Below, in pieces: positions 18,823 through 24,273 of a stretch of DNA of 24,273 bases; the stretch's first letter is position 1, and each line of letters starts with the position of its first letter. A program made the translations under genes and the position numbers. The notes below the pieces were generated by a model that saw nothing but the letters and a program-made list of their open reading frames with translations, ran no database searches and was not told the origin of the DNA. Source of the stretch: an uncultured Gammaproteobacteria bacterium (GTDB lineage Bacteria > Pseudomonadota > Gammaproteobacteria > Pseudomonadales > Pseudohongiellaceae); NCBI GenBank assembly GCA_937898685.1, contig CALEJT010000032.1:1-24273 (forward strand), read 5' to 3'.

Positions 18823-19110
18823 TCACTCGATGACCTTGGGCACCAGGAACAGACCACGATCGGCGCTGGGGGCGAGCGCCAAGAGCTCATCGCGCTGATC
18901 CTGTTCGGTGACGACGTCCTCGCGCAGACGCTGCGAGGCCTCGAAGGGGTGGGCCAGAGGCTCCACGTTGCTGGTGTCGACCGCCTGCATCTGGTCGATC
19001 AGACCCAGGATGCTGGTGATGCTGTTGAGCGCTTCCTCGCGCTCGGCTTCCGACAGGTTCAAACGTGCCAGATGGGCGATGATTTCGATGTCTTTGGCAG
19101 CGATGCTCAT
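18823..19110 (-). CDS. gatC: Asp/Glu-tRNA(Asn/Gln) amidotransferase subunit C
   Basis: GatC is the small subunit that wraps round and stabilises the GatA-GatB interface. The chosen start gives 95 residues, the common length, beginning MSIAAKDIEIIAHLARLNL. A second ATG 18 bases upstream (19128) has no Shine-Dalgarno sequence and would add MGVENL. Typical features are the HLARL helix and LREDVV near the C-terminal half. It is the first gene of the gatCAB run and divergent from mreB. Confidence 0.95.
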   Translation of the reverse strand: MSIAAKDIEIIAHLARLNLSEAEREEALNSITSILGLIDQMQAVDTSNVEPLAHPFEASQRLREDVVTEQDQRDELLALAPSADRGLFLVPKVIE

Positions 19111-19411
19111 GAGGTTCTCGACCCCCATATTTGCGGGGTTCCGTGCACAGCGTGATTAGATTTAACGCTTGCTCCGACCCGGGCGTGATTGTTAGAGTTG
19201 GCGCACGTAAAAAAGCCGGAATTATACTGGAACTTTGTCGGTTTTGGCGCCTCGAATTGTCGTGGCGGACGGGCTGGCAAAGAACAAGTCGCAAAGCACC
19301 TCCTCTCTCCTTCTCCCGCTGCCACGACTGCCACCGGCCGTGAAACAAATTCGTGGGCGATCACTTGATCGATCCGTTACCTAGACGCTTGGTAGAGGTA
19401 CCACAAAGTCA
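19111..19411. promoter_or_regulatory. divergent control region gatC / mreB
   Basis: The 301-base gap holds two overlapping -10 elements. TATACT (19223-19228, rightward) follows a TTGGCG at 19198-19203 with a long 19-base spacer. TATAAT, a perfect match, is read leftward at 19221-19226, but no good leftward -35 was seen. The mreB leader side carries the inverted repeat GTCGTGGC (19259-19266) / GCCACGAC (19321-19328), a pyrimidine-rich tract with CACCTCCT (19297-19304), and the mreB Shine-Dalgarno sequence AGAGGT (19394-19399). Promoter assignments are visual only. Confidence 0.45.
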
Positions 19412-20449
19412 ATGTTCAAGAATCTCAGGGGCATGTTCTCCAACGATCTTTCGATCGACCTGGGGACGGCCAATACGCTTATCTATGTGCGCGATAAGGG
19501 CATCGTGCTCAACGAGCCTTCGGTAGTCTCGATCCGCATGCACAATGGTCAGAAGACCGTAACCGCAGTAGGCGCCGACGCCAAGCGCATGTTGGGACGA
19601 ACCCCCGGCAACATCACCGCCATCCGTCCCCTCAAGGACGGCGTCATCGCCGACTTCCAAGTCACCGAGAAGATGCTGCAGCACTTCATCCACAAGGTGC
19701 ATGAAAACAGCTTCATCCGTCCCAGCCCCCGAGTCCTCGTCTGTGTACCCTGCAAATCCACCCAAGTGGAACGCCGCGCCATCCGCGAATCGGTGTTGGG
19801 TGCCGGTGCGCGCGAAGTACGTCTGATCGAAGAACCGATGGCCGCCGCCATCGGCGCCGGTCTGCCGGTGGATCAGGCCAGCGGCTCGATGGTGGTCGAC
19901 ATCGGTGGTGGCACCACCGAGATCGCCTTGATCTCGCTGAACGGCGTGGTGTATTCAGAATCCGTGCGCGTGGGCGGTGATCGTCTCGACGAGGCCATCA
20001 TCACTCACGTGCGCCGCAACTACGGCAGCCTGATCGGCGACGCCACCGCAGAGCGCATCAAGAAGGAAATCGGCTGTGCCTACGCCAGCAAGGAAATCCG
20101 CGAAATCGACGTGCGTGGCCGCAACCTGGCCGAAGGTGTGCCGCGCAGCTTCACGCTCAACAGCGACGAGATTCTCGAAGCGCTGCAGGAGCCGCTCTCG
20201 GCGATCGTGCAGGCAGTGAAGAGCGCGCTGGAGCAGTCCCCGCCCGAGTTGGCATCCGACATCGCCGAAAGCGGTCTGGTACTGACTGGTGGTGGTGCTT
20301 TGCTGCGCGACATCGACAAGCTGCTGAGCGAAGAAACCGGCCTGCCGGTGATCGTGGCGGACGATCCGTTGACCTGCGTGGCCCGTGGCGGTGGCAAGGC
20401 CATGGAACAGATGGATGCGCACGCACTCGATCTTCTGACCGTAGATTGA
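19412..20449 (+). CDS. mreB: rod-shape actin homologue MreB
   Basis: MreB polymerises on the inner face of the cytoplasmic membrane and guides lateral wall synthesis in rod-shaped cells. The 345-residue protein has an N-terminal amphipathic membrane-binding segment (FKNLRGMF), phosphate-1 DLGTANTLIY (16-25), phosphate-2 VVDIGGGTTEIALI (161-174) and the adenosine motif LTGGGALLRDID near residue 290. Length equals the usual 345-347. It heads an operon with mreC and mreD. Confidence 0.98.
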   Translation: MFKNLRGMFSNDLSIDLGTANTLIYVRDKGIVLNEPSVVSIRMHNGQKTVTAVGADAKRMLGRTPGNITAIRPLKDGVIADFQVTEKMLQHFIHKVHENSFIRPSPRVLVCVPCKSTQVERRAIRESVLGAGAREVRLIEEPMAAAIGAGLPVDQASGSMVVDIGGGTTEIALISLNGVVYSESVRVGGDRLDEAIITHVRRNYGSLIGDATAERIKKEIGCAYASKEIREIDVRGRNLAEGVPRSFTLNSDEILEALQEPLSAIVQAVKSALEQSPPELASDIAESGLVLTGGGALLRDIDKLLSEETGLPVIVADDPLTCVARGGGKAMEQMDAHALDLLTVD

Positions 20450-20455
20450 GAACAA

Positions 20456-20482
20456 GCGGACCGTTGCGTCACAGCGGTCCGC
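20456..20482 (+). other. hairpin in the mreB-mreC gap
   Basis: GCGGACCG (20456-20463) and CGGTCCGC (20475-20482) form a perfect 8-bp GC-rich stem with an 11-base loop, 7 bases after the mreB stop codon. There is no T tract, so it is not a strong terminator. It could act as an attenuator or protect the 3' end of mreB mRNA, letting MreB exceed MreC and MreD. Confidence 0.6.
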
Positions 20483-20533
20483 GCCAGTGAAAGAGCAGAT
20501 GTGTAAGCGTTGACAGCCTAAAGGGAAACGACC

Positions 20534-21628
20534 ATCAAATCTCTCTTCACCCAGAACACGGCCCAGGGCTACAAACTGCTTGGACTGGCCCTGCTGTCGC
20601 TCGCCTCGATGTTCGTCGACAGTCGCTTCGACTACCTCTCCCATGTGCGTTACTACATGGCCACGGCCGTCACGCCCCTGCAGCTGATGGCCAATTGGCC
20701 TTCGCGCGCCACGAGCGCCATCACGGACATGGTCCGCACCCGCACCGAGCTCGAAGAAGAGAATGCCGAGCTGCGCGAACAGCTCCTGATGCAGCAGTAC
20801 CAACTGCAGAAGCTCGAACATCTGATGGCGGAGAACCAGCGTCTGAACGAATTGCTGAAGTCCTCTGCCGTGGTCGATGAAGAAGTGATGCGCGCGCAGC
20901 TCATCGGCGAATCGCCCGATCCCTACGTCAAGCGCATCCTCATCAACAAGGGCGAACGCGACGGCGTCATGATCGGTCAGCCGGTGCTCGATGCCTCGGG
21001 TCTGATGGGGCAGGTGGTGGAAGTCTCCGCGCTCAGCAGTTGGGTGCTCCTGATCACCGATCCGCAACATTCGACGCCGGTGCAGATCAACCGCAACGGT
21101 GTGCGCGCCATCGCTTCCGGCACGCGCGACACGCTGCATCAACTCACGCTCAACAACATTCCCAACACCGAAGACGTGAAGGTGGGAGACATCCTCGTCA
21201 CCTCCGGCATCGGTGGTCGCTTCCCGCCCGGTTATCCGGTGGGCGTGGTGAGCTCGGTGACGCAGGACCCGGCCAAACCCTTCGCCGATGTGGTGGTCAC
21301 ACCCACTGCGCAGATCAATCGCAGCCGCAACCTGCTGGTGGTCTTCGCGCAGGACGGTGCCGCTGCTGTCGATACGCATGGAGAACCGGTCGAAGGCGGA
21401 GAGCATGGCGAGCCTCAGGCCGAACAGCACCAGGAGTCTGTGCCGCAAACCACGACGCCGAGCGAACTGCCGGCCGATGCCGCGGTCGAAATGAGCGCAG
21501 TGGAGGCGGCGGCCGCGGCCCAAGCACCAGAGAGCACGACGCCTGCCAGCAGCGCCGCGCCACTGCAGGTGGCCGAAGCCGAAAGGGAGGAAGCACAACC
21601 AGTGGGAGAGACCAGCAATGGCGAATGA
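20534..21628 (+). CDS. mreC: rod-shape protein MreC, probable AUC start codon
   Basis: MreC is an inner-membrane protein whose periplasmic beta-rich domain links MreB to the wall-synthesis machinery. The reading frame is open only back to a TAA at 20519. Between it and the first ATG (20609) there is no ATG, GTG or TTG, yet the codons ATC AAA TCT CTC TTC reproduce the usual MreC beginning (M)KSLF, and AAGGGA ends about 7 bases before the ATC. Starting at ATC gives 364 residues with a membrane segment at about 13-29, a coiled coil at about 65-110, and the MreC core. The ATG at 20609 is codon 26 and would remove most of the anchor. A non-conserved, Ala/Glu/Pro-rich tail of roughly 85 residues ends the protein. 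It overlaps mreD by 11 bases. Confidence 0.85.
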   Translation: MKSLFTQNTAQGYKLLGLALLSLASMFVDSRFDYLSHVRYYMATAVTPLQLMANWPSRATSAITDMVRTRTELEEENAELREQLLMQQYQLQKLEHLMAENQRLNELLKSSAVVDEEVMRAQLIGESPDPYVKRILINKGERDGVMIGQPVLDASGLMGQVVEVSALSSWVLLITDPQHSTPVQINRNGVRAIASGTRDTLHQLTLNNIPNTEDVKVGDILVTSGIGGRFPPGYPVGVVSSVTQDPAKPFADVVVTPTAQINRSRNLLVVFAQDGAAAVDTHGEPVEGGEHGEPQAEQHQESVPQTTTPSELPADAAVEMSAVEAAAAAQAPESTTPASSAAPLQVAEAEREEAQPVGETSNGE

Positions 21629-22109
21629 TCGTACCAGAGGCACCTGGGTGATCGCGGTGTCGGTCATGCTGGCCGCACTGCTCGCCTTCGTTCCGCTGCC
21701 GCCTTGGCTGGAAGTGTGGCGCCCGAAATGGATGACCTTGGTGGTGATCTACTGGGTGATCGCGCTGCCGCATCGCGTCGGTCTCTTCTCGGCGTGGTGC
21801 ATCGGCATCTTCACCGACGTACTGGAAGGCACGCTGCTGGGACTCAATGCTTTCACGTTGACGCTCGTCGCCTACGGCTCGCTCAGCCTCTACCAACGCA
21901 TGCGCATGTTCACGCCGCTGCAGCAGAGCATGACGGTGCTGATGTTGGTGGGCGTGCAGCAACTTCTGACCTTCTGGGTACTCACTGCCACCGGGCAGAA
22001 CACGGCGACCGATCTCAGCTTCATCACTCCCGCCCTGAGCAGCGCCTTGCTATGGCCGCTCGTCTTCATCCTGCTGCGCTCCTGGCGGCGCGGCTTCCTG
22101 GTCTACTGA
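21618..22109 (+). CDS. mreD: rod-shape protein MreD
   Basis: MreD is a small integral membrane protein of the elongation complex that works with MreC and MreB. The 163-residue product has about five hydrophobic segments, a typical central GIFTDVLEGTLLGLNAF motif and a positively charged end (RSWRRGF). Length matches E. coli MreD (162). The start lies inside the end of mreC, implying coupled translation. Confidence 0.96.
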   Translation: MANDRTRGTWVIAVSVMLAALLAFVPLPPWLEVWRPKWMTLVVIYWVIALPHRVGLFSAWCIGIFTDVLEGTLLGLNAFTLTLVAYGSLSLYQRMRMFTPLQQSMTVLMLVGVQQLLTFWVLTATGQNTATDLSFITPALSSALLWPLVFILLRSWRRGFLVY

Positions 22110-22121
22110 GTCAGGGCCGCC

Positions 22122-22691
22122 ATGCTGGAGTCCGTCACCGTCTCTCGCATGCGTCGGCCTCACTGGAGCCTTTGCTTCCTGCTGCTGTGTCTGCTGCAGT
22201 CCTGTGCCATCGCCGTGCGCAACTCGGCCGAAAGCGAAGAGTGGCCACCCTATCTGCCCGGACGCGAGTTGTTCGAGCGTGCGTGGGAACAGGATGCGGC
22301 CAATCAGCGACTGCAGAGTGAAGAAGAATATCTGCTGTGGGTGCGCCGCTTCTTCGAAGGCTTTGCCGGCACGCCCGGCTGGCGCGAGATGAGTGTGGAA
22401 GTGGCTTCCCGCATCGACCCCGCCACGGCGGCGGAGGCGGCGCCCTTGCTTGCGGGCCTCGGCGTGCGCATCAGTCGCGAATGGGCCAAGGACAATTCCG
22501 TGCGACGCATCGATACGCGCATGGTCTCCGTGTGGCGCACGGCCTTGGCCGAAGCGTTGTGGGTGAACGATCTGTTGCCGTTTCTGCAGCGCCTCGAAGA
22601 CGACATCAGTGGTTTGCTGGCGGGCACGCTCGCACCCGAGCTCATCGACGTCGATCGGTACTACCTCATCGAGGAGCCCGAGTTCGAATGA
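22122..22691 (+). CDS. unrecognised lipoprotein after mreD
   Basis: I do not recognise this 189-residue protein. The N-terminus is a basic then hydrophobic stretch ending in LLQSC (24-28), a plausible but slightly atypical lipobox with Gln at -2 relative to Cys28. The mature part is helical and acidic, with tryptophans and a motif PGRELFERAWEQD. Chosen start ATG 22122 has AGGG about 6 bases upstream; an alternative ATG lies at 22149. It begins 12 bases after mreD and ends 28 bases before a PepSY gene, so it is probably in the mre transcript. A role at the inner face of the outer membrane or in the periplasm can only be guessed. Confidence 0.7.
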   Translation: MLESVTVSRMRRPHWSLCFLLLCLLQSCAIAVRNSAESEEWPPYLPGRELFERAWEQDAANQRLQSEEEYLLWVRRFFEGFAGTPGWREMSVEVASRIDPATAAEAAPLLAGLGVRISREWAKDNSVRRIDTRMVSVWRTALAEALWVNDLLPFLQRLEDDISGLLAGTLAPELIDVDRYYLIEEPEFE

Positions 22692-22719
22692 GATACCGTT
22701 TGACTGTCTGGAGCTGAGC

Positions 22720-23601
22720 ATGGGTGCGTGGGAACGCTGGTTGAAAGCGCCGGCCACGTTGGGATTCCGCCGTTTTCTGTTTCAGGTACATCTGTGGCTT
22801 GGCATTGGGCTCGGCCTCTATGTGCTGATGATCAGCGTCACCGGCAGTGCCATCGTGCTGCGGCCGCAGATCGCGCGTTGGCTCATTCCGAGCGAAGTCT
22901 CCATCACCGACTTGCCCGAGCTCACGGGCGCCGCACTCGAGATGCGGGTCGGGGAGGTGTATTCCGATTACGCAGTGAAACGCATCATGCCGCCCACGCG
23001 TGAAGGGCGGGCGGTGTACGTGGTGCTCGAACGCGAGGGCACGGAATACACACGCTTCTTCGATCAATACCGGGGCAAGGATCTCGGCAGCAGTTATCCC
23101 TGGCCGGTGCAGGCGGTGGAATGGCTCACGCGTCTGCACGACGATCTCCTGATGGATCGCAAGGGGCGCCGCCTCAACGGATGGGGCGGTGTGCTGTTCA
23201 TGGTGATGGTGCTTTCGGGGCTCGTGCTGTGGTGGCAGGGTGCACGCCGTTGGCGTGAAGGACTGGTGATAAGGCGCGATACCCCACGCAGCTTCATGTG
23301 GCAACTGCACAACTTCCTCGGCTTCTGGGCCTTGCTCCTGATGGTGGCCTGGGGACTCACGGCGATCTACTTTGCTTGGCCCGCTCCCTTCGATTGGGTG
23401 ATCGACAGGTTCGACTCCGATCTCAACGACTTCGATCGTCCCGATGGTTGGCTGCGTTTACTGATCGATCTGCACTTCGGACGTTTCCGTGGCCTGCTCT
23501 GGGCCAACATCCTCTGGATCTTCCTCGGCCTCATTCCCGCCATTCTCTACATCAGCGGCCTCATCGTGTGGTACCGCCGCGTCATCAAACGAAGTCGCTG
23601 A
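22720..23601 (+). CDS. PepSY-associated transmembrane protein
   Basis: This 293-residue membrane protein resembles the PepSY-associated TM family (PiuB-like), some of whose members act in siderophore-iron reduction. It has an N-terminal membrane helix after FRRFLFQVHLWLGIGLGLY, a periplasmic loop of about 120 residues, then three more helices around VLFMVMVLSGLVLWWQGARR, LHNFLGFWALLLMVAWGLTA and the C-terminal LGLIPAILYISGLIVWYRR (the helices are separate). His residues in QVHLWLG, LTRLHDDL, QLHNFLG and DLHFGRFRG recur at helix ends, where relatives may bind heme. The start at 22720 has GGAG 6 bases upstream; the longer open frame is not needed. The substrate is unknown. Confidence 0.82.
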   Translation: MGAWERWLKAPATLGFRRFLFQVHLWLGIGLGLYVLMISVTGSAIVLRPQIARWLIPSEVSITDLPELTGAALEMRVGEVYSDYAVKRIMPPTREGRAVYVVLEREGTEYTRFFDQYRGKDLGSSYPWPVQAVEWLTRLHDDLLMDRKGRRLNGWGGVLFMVMVLSGLVLWWQGARRWREGLVIRRDTPRSFMWQLHNFLGFWALLLMVAWGLTAIYFAWPAPFDWVIDRFDSDLNDFDRPDGWLRLLIDLHFGRFRGLLWANILWIFLGLIPAILYISGLIVWYRRVIKRSR

Positions 23602-23798
23602 TTTGCGCCACTTTGGCGCTGCGCTCCCCAGTATGAAGCGCTGCTTGTCGCCTCCTAGTGCGCGCAGAAGGAGCACGATCGCACGCTACGGTGCGCACCA
23701 AGTTCGCCAGCAGCGACCCAAGTTCATGCATGCGTGATTTCCACGCTGCGCGTCCCATTGCGTGTTTTTGTGCTAACTGCATGAAAGCTCTTCGCTTT

Positions 23799-23811
23799 TG
23801 TCAATTTTTTA
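23799..23811 (+). promoter_or_regulatory. IHF-like site upstream of the sigma-54 promoter
   Basis: TGTCAATTTTTTA matches the IHF core WATCAANNNNTTR at all positions except one (G for A at 23800). It lies in an AT-rich patch about 40 bases before the -24 element, a spacing at which IHF commonly bends DNA at sigma-54 promoters. Confidence 0.45.
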
Positions 23812-23848
23812 TCTGAATGGTCAGTAATTGCGGAGCGTGCCGCTCAGC

Positions 23849-23865
23849 TTGGTACGCTTTCTGCT
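23849..23865 (+). promoter_or_regulatory. sigma-54 (RpoN) promoter
   Basis: TTGGTACGCTTTCTGCT fits the consensus YTGGYACRNNNNTTGCW at every defined position except one (C instead of the first T of the -12 element). GG and GC are at the correct spacing. A start near 23876 would leave an 82-base leader before the ATG at 23958. Confidence 0.65.
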
Positions 23866-23957
23866 TGGTTCCCTCCATCAGGCGGCAGGATCGCGCCTCA
23901 GTACGCAGTTCGAAAACAACACCAACGTCCACGTATTGCCTCTGGAGGGAAGTCGTC

Positions 23958-24273
23958 ATGTTCAGATCCGCTAAACCGCGTCCTTGGCTGCCGCTCTTGG
24001 CCAGCAGCGTCGTCATGCTCAGCGCCTGCACCGAGGAGGTTGTGCAGAGCAGCGGCAGTTCTGCGAGTTCCATGTCACCGGTTGCCACTGCCTCCGCCGC
24101 TTCCACCGAAGTGAACAAGCCCTTGGGTGTACGCCCGCAGGGTGATACCGAGCTCGAGATCGACATGAGCAAGGTGCACAACCCCGAGCTGGCGCAGATC
24201 TTCGCGTACATCGATGAGCACATCGACGAGCACGTGATCAACCTGCAGAAGTGGATTCAGCAGCCTTCGATTT
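23958..24273 (+). CDS. lipoprotein, probable M20-type peptidase (partial, runs off the window)
   Basis: The frame is open to the window edge, 105 codons visible. GGAGGGA lies 7 bases before the ATG. Residues 1-24 are a lipoprotein signal peptide ending in LSAC with lipidated Cys24, followed by a Ser/Ala-rich linker to about residue 50. The visible end, FAYIDEHIDEHVINLQKWIQQ, is like the N-terminus of M20 metallopeptidases (carboxypeptidase G2/dipeptidase type), in which a helix of this form precedes the first metal-binding region. The metal ligands lie beyond the window, so activity cannot be judged. It is preceded by a sigma-54-type promoter and appears to be its own unit. Confidence 0.75.
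   Translation, partial: MFRSAKPRPWLPLLASSVVMLSACTEEVVQSSGSSASSMSPVATASAASTEVNKPLGVRPQGDTELEIDMSKVHNPELAQIFAYIDEHIDEHVINLQKWIQQPSI

Larger units (their letters stand above)
23602..23957. promoter_or_regulatory. 356-base intergenic region with regulatory signals
   Basis: No gene is seen here. From left to right it holds the hairpin GCGCCA-CTT-TGGCGC (23605-23619) without a T tract, the palindromes TGCGCGCA (23659-23666) and GGTGCGCACC (23690-23699), an AT-rich block around 23763-23815 with an IHF-like site, a sigma-54-type promoter (23849-23865), and the ribosome-binding site of the last gene (GGAGGGA, 23944-23950). Confidence 0.6.

Noticed and set aside
19222..19287. Tiny leftward frame of 21 codons beginning TTG after AGGAGGT upstream of gatC
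   Set aside because: The ribosome-binding sequence is excellent, but it is a by-product of the pyrimidine tract on the other strand, and the frame lies upstream of the only leftward -10 seen, so it may not be transcribed.
20510..20515. Perfect TTGACA before mreC as a promoter -35
   Set aside because: No -10-like hexamer lies 16-18 bases downstream; that position contains the mreC ribosome-binding and start region.
19955..21667. Leftward open frame of 570 codons opposite mreB and mreC
   Set aside because: It spans two genes and a non-coding hairpin and is rich in His and Arg as expected of a shadow.
23605..23619. GCGCCA-CTT-TGGCGC hairpin as terminator of the mre operon
   Set aside because: The stem is only 6 bp and there is no T run after it; termination could be Rho-dependent instead.

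Overview
The window is a dense, GC-rich stretch of core chromosome from a gammaproteobacterium. Two blocks have the gene order I know from Pseudomonas. The first is TPR protein-lolB-ispE-tRNA-Gln-prs-rplY-pth-ychF, divergent from hemA-prfA-prmC-moeB. The second is gatCAB, divergent from mreBCD. A PA4642-type small protein behind gatB points the same way. The genes that follow moeB and mreD differ from Pseudomonas, so I would place the organism near Pseudomonadales or a neighbouring gammaproteobacterial order, without naming a genus. I see no insertion sequence, prophage, CRISPR array, rRNA or defence island.

Layout. Bases 157-7047 are a leftward run for tRNA, ribosome, isoprenoid, PRPP and outer-membrane work: TPR protein, lolB, ispE, tRNA-Gln(UUG), prs, rplY (long CTC form), pth and ychF, closed by a strong intrinsic terminator at 101-134. 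Bases 7185-13590 run rightward: hemA, prfA, prmC, moeB, then a YceI-family protein, a DUF4156-like lipoprotein and an RhlB-type DEAD-box helicase. A bidirectional terminator at 13643-13680 separates this run from a leftward Kef/YbaL-type cation:proton antiporter. Bases 15562-19110 are leftward gatC-gatA-gatB plus the PA4642-type gene. Bases 19412-23601 are rightward mreB-mreC-mreD, an unrecognised lipoprotein and a PepSY-type membrane protein. After a 356-base gap, the right edge holds the start of a lipoprotein that looks like an M20-type peptidase.

How the genes connect. HemA uses Glu-tRNA(Glu) as substrate, GatCAB amidates misacylated Glu-tRNA(Gln) or Asp-tRNA(Asn), and a tRNA-Gln lies in the leftward operon. 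Pth recycles peptidyl-tRNA. PrmC methylates the GGQ glutamine of PrfA, encoded just before it with a 4-base overlap. MreBCD is the rod-shape elongation apparatus.

Most worth a second look: (1) mreC has no ATG, GTG or TTG where its N-terminus should begin. The conserved start appears to be an ATC codon at 20534 with a good Shine-Dalgarno sequence, and the first ATG would remove most of the membrane anchor. (2) The gap before the last gene carries a near-consensus sigma-54 promoter with an IHF-like site and two palindromes 32 bp apart upstream. (3) Two envelope genes follow mreD so closely that they are probably part of the mre operon. No wholly new multi-gene system is evident; the novelty is mainly regulatory.
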